Shown here one piece after another: positions 42,048 to 50,970 of a stretch of 64,000 nucleotides of DNA. Every line of letters begins with the position of its first letter. Within the stretch, counting starts at the first letter, position 1. The translations under genes were made by a program, and so were the position numbers. This stretch comes from JAKAXS01 sp965279065. GTDB taxonomy: Bacteria; Pseudomonadota; Alphaproteobacteria; Rhizobiales; Hyphomicrobiaceae. The stretch spans positions 3,968,001-4,032,000 of the forward strand of contig OZ257134.1 of the NCBI GenBank assembly GCA_965279065.1. Direction: 5' to 3'. A model generated the notes under the pieces. The model saw only the letters and a program-made list of their open reading frames with translations, searched no databases and was not told the origin of the DNA.

Positions 42048-45000
42048 CTAGAACGCCCTGCGCAGGTCCAGCGTATGCGGGTAGTCCGGGTTGATGATGG
42101 GCCGTCCCGGGTCGGACGTGCCCGGGGTATGCCCCAAAGTCTCGAAGCGGGCCAGCCGCCGTCCCTCCGCTTCATACGCGTTGATCGGGAACGTCTCGAA
42201 CGAGCGGCCTCCGGGGTGCGAGACGTGATAGCGGCAGCCGGCGACGGCCCGGCCTTGCCAGGTATCGAAAATGTCGATCACCAGCGGCACGTGCACGGGA
42301 ATGTTGGGATGCAGCGCCGACGGCGGCTGCCAGGCCCGGAAGCGGATGCCCGCCACGGCCTCGCCCTGCGTGCCCGTCGGCACCAGCGGCACCGCCCGTC
42401 CGTTGCACGTCACCGTTAGCCGGTCGCCGTAGAGCCCGGTCACCTTGACCTGCACGCGCTCCAGGGAGCTGTCGACATACCGCGCCGTGCCGCCCGTCGA
42501 GCTTTCCTCGCCCATGACGTGCCAGGGCTCCAAGGCCTGCCGCAACTCCAACTGCGTGTTGGAATACGCGATCGCCCCGCAGCGCGGGAAGCGGAACTCC
42601 AGATGCGGGCGGAACCATTCGGCGTCCGCTGGCAGCCCGGCTGCGTGAAGATCGTCGACGATGCTCGACAAGTCCGCCCACAGGTAGTGCGGCAGCATGA
42701 ACTGGTCGTGCAGCGCCGTACCCCAGCGGATCAGCTTCTGCTTGTAGGGCTTCTCCCAGAACATGGCGATCAACGCCCGCACCAGCAGCTGTTGCGCCAG
42801 GCTCATGCGCGCGTGCGGCGGCATCTCGAACGAGCGGAATTCCACAAGACCCAAGCGGCCCGTCGGCCCGTCCGGCGAATAGAGCTTGTCGATGCAGATT
42901 TCCGCGCGATGCGTGTTGCCCGTTACGTCGATCAGCAGGTTGCGGAACAGCCGGTCCACCAGCCAGGGCGCCACCGTGCCGTCCTTCGGATCGGGAATCT
43001 GCGACAGCGCGATCTCAAGTTCGTAGATCGACTCGAACCGTGCCTCGTCGCAGCGCGGCGCCTGGCTCGTCGGCCCGATGAACAATCCCGCGAACATGTA
43101 CGACAGCGACGGATGATTCTGCCAATAGGCAATGATCGACGCCAGCAGATCCGGCCGCCGCAGGAACGGGCTCTCCGACGGCGACATGCCGCCCAGCACG
43201 ATGTGATTGCCGCCGCCCGTTCCCGTGTGCTTGCCATCCAGCATGAACTTCTCGGCGGCCAGCCCAGCAGCATGCGCGTCGTCGTAGAGCGCCGTCGTAT
43301 TCGCGACGATCTCCTCCCAGCTCTCCGCTGGCTGCACGTTGACTTCGATCACTCCTGGATCCGGCGTCACCTTCAGGACTTGGAACCGTGGATCGTAAGG
43401 CGGGCCGTACCCTTCGATGTGCACGGGCACGTGGATCGCGCGCGCCGTATCCTCCAGGCAGGTCAGCAGGGCCGCATAGTCGTCCACCGTTTCCAGTGGC
43501 GGCATGAAGATGCACAACGTGCCGTCGCGTGGTTCGACCACGAGTGCCGTCCGCACTGCTTCGATCGGCTCCTCGGATTGCGCGGCCTTTGCCGCAACCG
43601 GCTTCGTTGCGACGGCGACATCGCCATCCGCCAGCTCGTCGGGATCAGGCAACGGCGGCACGGTCGCCATGGGATCGAGTGGCTGCACGTGCGGAAAGTC
43701 TTCAGCCGCGATCGGCGGCAGTGACGCCAGCGGTAGCCGGAAGCCTGCCGGCGAGTCGCCCGGCACCAGCACCAGCTTGTCGCGCCGCAGCTGCCAGCGC
43801 TCCGTCACCCATTTCGACTTGCGGTTCTTGACGCTCGAAACCTTCAGCGGCAGCACGTACGCCGCGACATCGTTCAGGCCGCGGTCCAGAGCACGCGCAA
43901 GGCGCGCCCGCTCGGCCTGCGTCGCAGCGTCGCCATCGTCTTCGGCGACTTCCCCCAGCGGCTGCTTCTGCTCCGTCAGCATCAGCAGCGAGGCATCCTC
44001 GTAGGCCGCGATGCCGCTGTCGGGCGCTAGCCCGAGCTGCTCGCTCAGGCCCGTCACGAAGGCATCCGCGCTTCCAATCGTAGCCTTGGTCGAAGCGCCC
44101 TCTCTTGCAATCAGCGCTGCGTCCCGCCACAGCGGCTTGCCGTCCGTGCGCCAGTAGACTGCGAACGCCCACCGCGGCAGCGGCTCACCGGGATACCATT
44201 TGCCCTGGCCATAGTGCAGCAACCCGCCCGGCGCGAGACGCTGTTGCATCCGGCGCACCAGATCTTCCGCGAACTTGCGTTTCGTCGGCCCGATGGCCGC
44301 AGTGTTCCACTCGTCGGCTTCCATGTCGTCCGCCGCGACAAATGTCGGCTCGCCGCCCATGCTGAGGCGAACGTCGCCAGCCGTCAGCCGCTCGTCGACG
44401 GCACGCCCGCCATCGGCGATCGCCTGCCACATGTCTTCGCTGTACGGCTTGGTGACGCGCGGCGTCTCCAGGATGCGCGTGACGCCCATCTTGAAATCGA
44501 AGGTCACATGAGCTGGCTCGTGACCGCCCGAAATCGGTGCCGCACTTTGCGGACGCGGCGTGGCTGCCAGCGGAATGTGCCCCTCACCCGCCAGCAGGCC
44601 GGATGTGGCATCGAGCCCGATCCAGCCCGCGCCCGGCACATAGACTTCCGCCCAGGCATGCAGGTCGGTGAAGTCCTGCGACGCCCCCGCCGCCGCGCCT
44701 TCGGTAATCGGCTTCACGTCAGGCTTCAGTTGGATGAGATAGCCCGAGACAAAGCGCGCCGCCATGCCCAGGTTGCGCAGGATTTGCACCAGCAGCCACG
44801 CGCTATCGCGGCATGAGCCGGACCGGTTCTGCAGCGTCACCTGCGGCGTCTGCACGCCTGGCTCCATGCGGATCAGATAACCGATGTCGCCCTGAACCAT
44901 GGTGTTGAGGCCGATCAGGAAGTCGACGGTTCGACGCCCAGCCGAACGATCGACCTGCGAAAGATAGTGTGCCAGCAGCGGATCGACGGGGTCCGGTTTG

Positions 45001-45353
45001 AGGTATGGCCCCAACTCTTCCATGAGCAGTGCGTCGTATGTGAAGGGCCACGTCTCCGCGTTCTCCTCCACGAAGAAGTCGAACGGATTGATCACCGCCA
45101 TATCCGCCACGAGATCGACCGTGACTGAAAAGCGGTCCGTCGTCTCCGGCATCACCACGCGCCCGAGGAAATTGCCGAATGGGTCCTGCTGCCAGTTGAG
45201 GAAATGCGCCTTTGGCTCGATCGTCACCGAATAGCTGATGATCGGCGTGCGGCAATGCGGCGCCGGCCGCAGTCGGATGACCTGTGGCCCCATGCCGATG
45301 CGCTTGTCATAGCTGTAGGAAGTGGCGTGAGTTAAGGCAACGTGCAGAGCCAT
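42048..45353 (-). CDS. Transglutaminase/DUF2126 fusion protein
   Basis: An 1101-residue protein. Residues 1-270 are a transglutaminase-like N-terminal and core domain with the complete triad Cys181 (S-G-S-C-R-D-S-A), His232 (D-L-H-A-W-A-E-V) and Asp248 (I-G-L-D-A-T-S-G). The rest is the large DUF2126 region (S-M-G-G-E-P-T-F near residue 341, K-H-T-G-T-G-G-G-N-H near residue 720, E-F-R-S-F-E-M-P-P near residue 870), whose chemistry is unknown but is regularly found with ATP-grasp/alpha-E genes. It is the first gene of the minus-strand cluster, 176 bases before the ATP-grasp fusion. Confidence 0.94.
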   Translation of the reverse strand: MALHVALTHATSYSYDKRIGMGPQVIRLRPAPHCRTPIISYSVTIEPKAHFLNWQQDPFGNFLGRVVMPETTDRFSVTVDLVADMAVINPFDFFVEENAETWPFTYDALLMEELGPYLKPDPVDPLLAHYLSQVDRSAGRRTVDFLIGLNTMVQGDIGYLIRMEPGVQTPQVTLQNRSGSCRDSAWLLVQILRNLGMAARFVSGYLIQLKPDVKPITEGAAAGASQDFTDLHAWAEVYVPGAGWIGLDATSGLLAGEGHIPLAATPRPQSAAPISGGHEPAHVTFDFKMGVTRILETPRVTKPYSEDMWQAIADGGRAVDERLTAGDVRLSMGGEPTFVAADDMEADEWNTAAIGPTKRKFAEDLVRRMQQRLAPGGLLHYGQGKWYPGEPLPRWAFAVYWRTDGKPLWRDAALIAREGASTKATIGSADAFVTGLSEQLGLAPDSGIAAYEDASLLMLTEQKQPLGEVAEDDGDAATQAERARLARALDRGLNDVAAYVLPLKVSSVKNRKSKWVTERWQLRRDKLVLVPGDSPAGFRLPLASLPPIAAEDFPHVQPLDPMATVPPLPDPDELADGDVAVATKPVAAKAAQSEEPIEAVRTALVVEPRDGTLCIFMPPLETVDDYAALLTCLEDTARAIHVPVHIEGYGPPYDPRFQVLKVTPDPGVIEVNVQPAESWEEIVANTTALYDDAHAAGLAAEKFMLDGKHTGTGGGNHIVLGGMSPSESPFLRRPDLLASIIAYWQNHPSLSYMFAGLFIGPTSQAPRCDEARFESIYELEIALSQIPDPKDGTVAPWLVDRLFRNLLIDVTGNTHRAEICIDKLYSPDGPTGRLGLVEFRSFEMPPHARMSLAQQLLVRALIAMFWEKPYKQKLIRWGTALHDQFMLPHYLWADLSSIVDDLHAAGLPADAEWFRPHLEFRFPRCGAIAYSNTQLELRQALEPWHVMGEESSTGGTARYVDSSLERVQVKVTGLYGDRLTVTCNGRAVPLVPTGTQGEAVAGIRFRAWQPPSALHPNIPVHVPLVIDIFDTWQGRAVAGCRYHVSHPGGRSFETFPINAYEAEGRRLARFETLGHTPGTSDPGRPIINPDYPHTLDLRRAF

Positions 45354-45642
45354 GGAGACGAGACGTCCTTTCCGCCACGGTGCGCGCCCGCGGCCTCATG
45401 AACCCAAGGTAGCTTCATGCGTTATCGAGCCCGGGCCTAAGAGACAAGCATGAGCTTCAATGTTAGGCGTTGTTCGTTGCCAACACGCCTAGCGTCCAGG
45501 CACTATGCCGAAAGATCGGTACACGAATGCGAACTATTCGAGCAGGCGACGGTCCGTCCGATGGAGGAGCATGCCTGGCTAGAGGATATGCGGTTACCGC
45601 ATCCCGGCGGGGCATGGCCAGTGGAGCATGGACTAGCGGCGA

Positions 45643-46683
45643 ATGAAGAACTTCTCGTGCTCCGCTTGCGGCAACAAGGTCTACTTTGAAAACGTCGCGT
45701 GTGTGAAATGCGGCCATGCGCTCGGCTTCGACGCCTCGGTCTCCTCCATCGTCGCCTTGCAGGCCGATCCGTCTGACAGCTCTCTGTACCGCCGCATCGA
45801 CGGCTCGGGTGATGGCCTGCGCTATTGCGCCAACGCGTTCTACGGCGTCTGCAACTGGCTCACCCACGACGGCGGCAGCGCCATGTGTCCGGCGTGCAGC
45901 CTCAACCGCACCATTCCCAACCTTTCCGAGTTCGGCAGCCTGCAGGCCTGGCGCGATCTGGAACGCGCCAAGAAACGGCTCGTCTATTCGCTGCTGCGTT
46001 TCGGCCTGCCGTTCGACGGCGCCGGCTCGCCGCAAGGCCCGTTGACCTTCAACTTCGTGCGCAGCGCCATGACCGGGCACCTCGACGGCGTCATCACCAT
46101 CGATATCATGGAGGCCGACGCCGTCGAGCGCGAACGCCAGCGCCAGCAGTTCGGCGAGCCTTACCGCTCACTGCTCGGTCACCTCCGTCACGAGAGCGGC
46201 CACTACTATTGGAACGTGCTGATCGCCTCCACCGGCCTGCTCGACGAGTTTCGTTCCCTGTTCGGCGACGAGCGGCCCAACTACTCCGCCGCCATCGCTC
46301 ATCACTACAACGCCGGCCCGCCGCAGGACTGGCCGTATCGTCATGTGTCCGCCTATGCCAGCGCACACGCCTGGGAAGACTGGGCGGAGACCTGGGCGCA
46401 CTACCTGCACATGGTCGATACGCTCGACACCGCTGAGGCCTCCGGCATGGAGCCGCGGACCGCCGGCCTGTCATTCGGCGCGGTGTGGCCCTTCAAGACC
46501 TACGACATCTACAGCGAGGAGACCTTCGAGGCGCTGATGGAACGTTGGGTGCCGCTGACGCTCGCCATGAATGGTCTCAATCGCAGCATGGGGCACGAGG
46601 ACTTCTACCCCTTCGTCATTCCCGAGCCCGCCGTCGCCAAGCTGGCCTTCGTCCACCGCGCCATCCGCGAATGCCAGTCCTGA
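45643..46683 (+). CDS. Zinc-ribbon zinc-metallopeptidase
   Basis: A 346-residue protein. The N-terminus has a zinc ribbon (C-S-A-C-G near residue 5, C-V-K-C-G-H near residue 20) plus a second Cys set (C-N-W-L-T-H and M-C-P-A-C). The catalytic motif H-E-S-G-H sits near residue 184, with a downstream E-D-W-A-E-T-W-A-H helix. This is the putative zinc-binding metallopeptidase family often found near transglutaminase/ATP-grasp genes. It is divergent from the DUF2126 gene. Intracellular: no signal peptide. Confidence 0.88.
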   Translation: MKNFSCSACGNKVYFENVACVKCGHALGFDASVSSIVALQADPSDSSLYRRIDGSGDGLRYCANAFYGVCNWLTHDGGSAMCPACSLNRTIPNLSEFGSLQAWRDLERAKKRLVYSLLRFGLPFDGAGSPQGPLTFNFVRSAMTGHLDGVITIDIMEADAVERERQRQQFGEPYRSLLGHLRHESGHYYWNVLIASTGLLDEFRSLFGDERPNYSAAIAHHYNAGPPQDWPYRHVSAYASAHAWEDWAETWAHYLHMVDTLDTAEASGMEPRTAGLSFGAVWPFKTYDIYSEETFEALMERWVPLTLAMNGLNRSMGHEDFYPFVIPEPAVAKLAFVHRAIRECQS

Positions 46684-46720
46684 CCACGCTCAGCCACGCT
46701 TAACCCGGCCTTTACCACGC

Positions 46721-46737
46721 CCGTTCATCATGAACGG
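46721..46737. promoter_or_regulatory. Perfect 17-base palindrome
   Basis: CCGTTCAT-C-ATGAACGG lies between the zinc-peptidase stop and the next start, 22 bases before that ATG. It could be an operator for the small membrane gene or a weak hairpin without a T tail. Confidence 0.5.
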
Positions 46738-46759
46738 ATCGTAAAGCGTGGGGTCAGTG

Positions 46760-47032
46760 ATGCGTTTTTTCGTTCTGGTGGTTCTGGCCGCGGGTGTCCT
46801 GTATCCCGTAGCGCGTCAACCCATGCTCCGCGCCTTCGCGTTCTGCGGCATGATGGTCCTCTATGCCGGCGCCGGCGCCGTCTGGTGGACCGAGCACGAC
46901 TGCCGCTACAGCGGCCCCGGCAACGGCAATTGGAACCTCGCGGTTCTCGCCCGCTCGCCGCACGACGTCACCTGTAGTGGCGTTGAGGCTCCCGCCCGGT
47001 CCGCCTTCCTCATCACCGCGTCTTACGAATAG
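46760..47032 (+). CDS. Small membrane or exported protein of unknown function
   Basis: A 90-residue protein with two hydrophobic segments (about 3-15 and 24-42) followed by a polar tail holding two Cys (D-C-R-Y near residue 48, V-T-C-S-G near residue 72). An in-frame GTG lies four codons upstream. I recognise no family. It sits between the zinc peptidase and the site-2 protease in the same direction. Confidence 0.65.
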   Translation: MRFFVLVVLAAGVLYPVARQPMLRAFAFCGMMVLYAGAGAVWWTEHDCRYSGPGNGNWNLAVLARSPHDVTCSGVEAPARSAFLITASYE

Positions 47033-47123
47033 TGCTTCCGCCTGACGACCTGCCTTGCCCTCGCCCTCCGGCCGCCGTATCACGCCACCAAGAGGCGTAA
47101 GCGGAAGAAGCGACTCCGACGGC

Positions 47124-48332
47124 ATGCGGCAGATTCTCGAGCTGATCGGCAATATCCTGCGGGGCCTCGGCGCCCTGTTCTCGACCGACAAGCGCCGCCG
47201 CTACCTGGCGACGATATGGATCGACGCACCGCAGTCGCTGGTCTGGCGCATCTCGTCGCAGGCCCTGACCTCCGAACTCGATGAGGACTCCGGCCTGAAG
47301 TGGTCCGCCCGAGAGCGCGCCGACGGCTCGGGCGTCGTCGAGGTCACGGGCCAGGGCGAAGACTTCGTCATTACGCTGGCCTACCGCGTGCGCGATAGCC
47401 GCCCACCGCAGGCGCAGCTGATCGAGATCCTGCAGGAAGGTGAAAACGTCTACGCCAGCAGCGGCAGCGATTACTACATCGCCTACACGCTGCGGCCCGA
47501 TGGCGACCGCACCGAGCTGACGATGTCGCATGAGCTGACGCACCGCGGTGCCCGTGGCTACTTCCTCGTGCCTTGGCTGCCGCTCGATACGGCCCGCGCC
47601 GTCAAGCGCCGCTCCGAGACGGCGGCCGGTACCGTGCAATACAACCGCGGCTTCGGCCTCGGCGCGGTCGGCACCGGCCTGCTGACGTTGGCGAGCTTCG
47701 TTCCCTGGTTCGGCCTGTCCGGCGCCGCGATCTTGATTGCGCTCATCTTCGTGCACGAGTTCGGCCATGTCGCCGCCATGCGCTCGCTCGGGTTGCCCGT
47801 GCGCGGTATCTACTTCGTACCGTTCTTCGGCGGCGTCGCCGTCGGCGCCGCCGCCCGCACCGAAGCCGAACGCGGCTACGTCTCGATCATGGGCCCCGGC
47901 CTCAGCCTAGTGACGACAGCGCTGCTGTACATGCTGGCGCTGTTGAGCGGCAGCAGCCTCCTGTGGCAGGCCGCACTGCTGAGTACGCTGCTGAACGGCT
48001 TCAATCTGCTGCCCGTCACGCCGTTGGACGGAGGCCACGTCTTCGAGGCACTGCTCTCGCGCACCGACCAGGGCGTCGTCGGCATGATCAAACTCATGAT
48101 CCTGCTGGTGGCACTGGGCGCTACGCTCTACATGGGTTGGCTGGTCCTGACCGTGCTCTTCGCGCTGGCCATTCCTGGCACCATGGCCAGCCCCGACGAG
48201 TCCAAGCGCATACCGCCGGTCACGCTCGCGGAAGGTGCTGCCCTCGGCATCGCCTACCTGGGCTCCATGGCTTTCTATGCCCTGCTCGCCCTCGCCTTGA
48301 CCGGAGGCACCGTAGCCGGCACCGAATTCTGA
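47124..48332 (+). CDS. Site-2-protease-type membrane metalloprotease with SRPBCC-like N-terminal domain
   Basis: A 402-residue protein. Residues about 25-155 look like an SRPBCC/START-type lipid- or ligand-binding domain (A-T-I-W-I-D-A-P-Q-S-L-V-W opening strand, then alternating strands). Residues 175-400 are an M50 intramembrane protease: H-E-F-G-H (211-215) and N-L-L-P-V-T-P-L-D-G-G (294-304) supply the zinc ligands, within about five hydrophobic segments. M50 proteases cut membrane-embedded substrates such as anti-sigma factors. The ATG before M-R-Q-I-L is chosen; upstream codons are low-complexity basic. Confidence 0.88.
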   Translation: MRQILELIGNILRGLGALFSTDKRRRYLATIWIDAPQSLVWRISSQALTSELDEDSGLKWSARERADGSGVVEVTGQGEDFVITLAYRVRDSRPPQAQLIEILQEGENVYASSGSDYYIAYTLRPDGDRTELTMSHELTHRGARGYFLVPWLPLDTARAVKRRSETAAGTVQYNRGFGLGAVGTGLLTLASFVPWFGLSGAAILIALIFVHEFGHVAAMRSLGLPVRGIYFVPFFGGVAVGAAARTEAERGYVSIMGPGLSLVTTALLYMLALLSGSSLLWQAALLSTLLNGFNLLPVTPLDGGHVFEALLSRTDQGVVGMIKLMILLVALGATLYMGWLVLTVLFALAIPGTMASPDESKRIPPVTLAEGAALGIAYLGSMAFYALLALALTGGTVAGTEF

Positions 48333-48457
48333 TGCCGCCTCACGTATCGAGCGAGGGGTCTCCGTGAACTCGCCTCCCGTCCCCTCCTGCCGGATCGGCT
48401 GACCGCCGTCTCTCGCCGCTTGCAGGACCGCCCCGGCCCCCTTAGAACGAAGCCAGC

Positions 48458-48531
48458 GCGGGCGTAGTTCAATGGTAGAACGGCAGCTTCCCAAGCTGCA
48501 TACGTGGGTTCGATTCCCATCGCCCGCTCCA
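48458..48531 (+). tRNA. tRNA-Gly (anticodon CCC)
   Basis: Acceptor stem GCGGGCG / CGCCCGC, D arm TAGTTCAATGGTAGAA, anticodon stem GCAGC / GCTGC with loop TTCCCAA (anticodon CCC), T arm GTGGGTTCGATTCCCAT, discriminator T and an encoded CCA. Confidence 0.96.
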
Positions 48532-48612
48532 ACACTTGGCCTATTTGTAAACACTTGGAGGTTCGGGAGTCGGAGAGGGGCATCAGAAGAGATGCATTTT
48601 CCGCCTTACGCT

Positions 48613-49428
48613 CTAGACCGGTAGCGCATTGAACTTCCGGAGGCTCTTGTCGACCATCGATTCAGGTAGGAAACGGCGAAGGAAACGGACCTGGCCGGCC
48701 TGCTTTCCAGCCGTATAGCGCAGTCTCGGCCTGGCGGCAGTAGCAGCCTTTACGACCGTGTCTGCGACAACATCGGGCGCATCGCCGGTTTCTATCAATT
48801 TCTGCATCAGCGCCGCCATGCGCGTGCGAACGGCATCGTTGATGGGAAGCGGCCGATCCGGCCTCGTAATGTTTTCTTCGAATGCGGTGCGGGTAACGCC
48901 GGGTTCAACGAGCACGACCCGAATGCCCTGCGTGCGAAGTTCGTGGTCAAACGATTCAGAATACCCTTCGATCGCGTGCTTCGTCGAAGCATAGAGGGCG
49001 TTGTAGGGAGACGGGATCAAGCCCAGCACGGAACTCATATTGATGATCCGGCCCTTGCCTTGGCGGCGCATTGTCGGCAGCACGGCGTTCGTCATGCGGA
49101 GCACACCGAAGACGTTCACGTCGAACAACGCCTGTGCCTGGGCGATTGAGGATTCTTCGGCGCCGCCGAGCAACCCGATGCCGGCATTGTTGACGAGCAA
49201 GTCAATGCGCCCGGCCTTGGACAGCACCTCATCGACGAGCTTGGTCACAGACGCGTCGTCGGTCACGTCGCACGTCAGCATGGTAACACCGTCCGGCCTA
49301 TCGCCGCCGCCGCGACGACTGGTGCCGAATACGCGAAAGCCCGCGTTCTGCAGGGCTTGAGCCGCTACCTTCCCAATGCCGGTTGATGCGCCCGTGACAA
49401 TCGCGACGCCATGATTTTCCTTGCCCAT
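48613..49428 (-). CDS. Short-chain dehydrogenase/reductase
   Basis: A 271-residue classical SDR. Cofactor motif G-A-S-T-G-I-G near residue 12, D-V-T-D near residue 53, N-N-A-G-I-G near residue 85, catalytic Ser in M-S-S-V and Tyr-x-x-x-Lys in Y-A-S-T-K near residue 154. Start after the divergent HxlR regulator, 80 bases away. The substrate is unknown; it is likely controlled by that regulator. Confidence 0.93.
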   Translation of the reverse strand: MGKENHGVAIVTGASTGIGKVAAQALQNAGFRVFGTSRRGGGDRPDGVTMLTCDVTDDASVTKLVDEVLSKAGRIDLLVNNAGIGLLGGAEESSIAQAQALFDVNVFGVLRMTNAVLPTMRRQGKGRIINMSSVLGLIPSPYNALYASTKHAIEGYSESFDHELRTQGIRVVLVEPGVTRTAFEENITRPDRPLPINDAVRTRMAALMQKLIETGDAPDVVADTVVKAATAARPRLRYTAGKQAGQVRFLRRFLPESMVDKSLRKFNALPV

Positions 49429-49470
49429 AAAACCAACTCTCTCTGCGGTGGACCAAATCTCAAGAGCATG

Positions 49471-49505
49471 TTACTATCGAAACAGTAGTAAGTCACTATC
49501 AAAAC
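49471..49505. promoter_or_regulatory. Operator region between SDR and HxlR genes
   Basis: Two direct repeats ACTATCGAAAC (49473-49483) and ACTATCAAAAC (49495-49505) start 22 bases apart, two helix turns. An overlapping inverted repeat TTACTA...TAGTAA is also present. The second repeat ends 3 bases before the HxlR start codon. Confidence 0.6.
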
Positions 49506-49508
49506 GAT

Positions 49509-49943
49509 ATGGACAAAAAGATACCTTCTGACGCATGCCCAATCGCGCGCAGCCTTGCCTGTGTCGGCGACGCCTGGAGTATGCTGATCCTTCGAGATGC
49601 AAGCGCCGGGCTGACCCGCTTCGACCAGTTCCGCAAGAGTTTGGGTATTGCGCCAACCATCTTGACGCGGCGATTGGCGACGCTGACCGACGAAGGCTTG
49701 CTGGAAAAGCAGCGGTACTCGGAGCGACCTCCGCGCGACGAATATGTGCTGACCGCTGCCGGACGCGATTTCCTGCCGGTGCTCGTTATGGTTGGCGCCT
49801 GGGGACGCAAGCACCGTGGTGGAGGCCGCATGACGCGCCTCGTTGACGACGAGACCGGCAAAGAGATTCAGCCCGTGGTCGTCGATGGTGTCTCCGGCAA
49901 AAAGCTGGGTACGCGCCCAATCCGCGTCATCGTCCCAAGGTAA
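49509..49943 (+). CDS. HxlR-family transcriptional regulator
   Basis: A 144-residue winged-helix regulator. The N-terminus carries the family C-P-I-A-R-S-L motif with Cys near residue 8, followed by G-D-A-W-S-M-L-I-L-R-D and F-D-Q-F-R-K-S-L-G-I-A-P-T-I-L-T-R-R-L, then a wing with G-L-L-E-K-Q-R-Y. HxlR proteins often sense reactive aldehydes or redox through that Cys. It is divergent from the SDR gene with the repeats in the shared gap. Confidence 0.92.
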   Translation: MDKKIPSDACPIARSLACVGDAWSMLILRDASAGLTRFDQFRKSLGIAPTILTRRLATLTDEGLLEKQRYSERPPRDEYVLTAAGRDFLPVLVMVGAWGRKHRGGGRMTRLVDDETGKEIQPVVVDGVSGKKLGTRPIRVIVPR

Positions 49944-50061
49944 TGCCAGTCGTCGAGGCCAATGCCCCTTGCGGTGTTGGGGCCGGCCAAGGCTTCAGTC
50001 ATATCGCCAAGGTTGCCGATCGCGGGTTGCAACTCTTGCAAAGGCGCATAGTCTTGTCTGA

Positions 50062-50739
50062 GTGAGGACAAGCCACAAACTGTTGGAACAGCAAGTGATT
50101 GGTCGCCTTCTGTGCTCGGCATGCGTTGTCGCTCTCTACGCAAGTCCAGTACTTGCACAGGCCAACCCGCCGTCAGCGGCCCAGGTGGCTGACGACGCCA
50201 AGGCCCCGGCCTCGGTCATTCCCAACGAGTACCGGATGAACCTCATGATCCGGACGACGATCGTTGCATTGAACCAGGCCAATCAGACCGGTAACTATTC
50301 GGTGCTGCGAGACCTTGGTGCACCCGGATTCCAGATCGCCAACACGCCGACGCGATTGGCCGAACTGTTTGCGCAGCTACGCAATCAAAACTTCGATCTA
50401 TCGCCTGTGCTGTTCTTCGACCCGAAGCTGATACGTCCCCCAGCCGTTCAGCCGAACGGGCTGCTACGCCTTTCGGGTTTCTTTCCGACGGCACCCCAGC
50501 AGGTCAATTTCGACCTGGCCTTTCAGCTGGTCGACGGCAGCTGGCGCCTGTTTGCGATCGCAGTGGACACGAGCCCATCACCGGCTGGACCGGAAGCAGC
50601 GCAGGCGACACCACAATCACCTGACACGAAGGCGCCCGTCGACGCCGCCAAGTCCGCTCCAGACTCGAAAGATGGGGCGAAGGCAGGAGACAAGAAGAGC
50701 AAGGACAGCAAGTCCGCAGGCGCGCCGGCCAAAAAGTGA
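50062..50739 (+). CDS. Secreted protein of unknown function with Lys/Ala-rich tail
   Basis: A 225-residue protein with a signal peptide (hydrophobic stretch about 15-30, cleavage after V-L-A). The mature part has an NTF2-like alpha-beta core of about 120 residues (I-P-N-E-Y-R-M, F-Q-I-A-N-T-P-T-R-L, V-D-G-S-W-R-L-F-A-I). The last 50 residues are low-complexity Lys/Ala/Asp/Ser. Start is GTG; no ATG fits. Function unknown. Confidence 0.75.
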   Translation: MRTSHKLLEQQVIGRLLCSACVVALYASPVLAQANPPSAAQVADDAKAPASVIPNEYRMNLMIRTTIVALNQANQTGNYSVLRDLGAPGFQIANTPTRLAELFAQLRNQNFDLSPVLFFDPKLIRPPAVQPNGLLRLSGFFPTAPQQVNFDLAFQLVDGSWRLFAIAVDTSPSPAGPEAAQATPQSPDTKAPVDAAKSAPDSKDGAKAGDKKSKDSKSAGAPAKK

Positions 50740-50954
50740 CGCGCGCCACCGGAGATCTCGTGCCGAGCCGGTTCAGCCGGAGCGACCTTCGCAGCGGTAC
50801 AATCGAAATCATGCCGTTTATTCAGATATCCGCTACGGGGGCCAGCCTGAGCCGCAGCAAAGCGTATTCGACCGGCCCCTTGAGTGGCGGTCGGGCTTGC
50901 GTCGCTTGAAGCCCGCCAAAGAACAGCATTTCGTTTGACCATTGAGGATTAATG

Positions 50955-50969
50955 GTTGCATCATGCAAC
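50955..50969. promoter_or_regulatory. MarR-type operator palindrome
   Basis: GTTGCAT-C-ATGCAAC, a perfect 7-bp inverted repeat, ends one base before the MarR-GNAT ATG at 50971. TTGCAT-N-ATGCAA is the kind of site MarR proteins bind, so autorepression is likely. Confidence 0.65.
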
Positions 50970-50970
50970 T

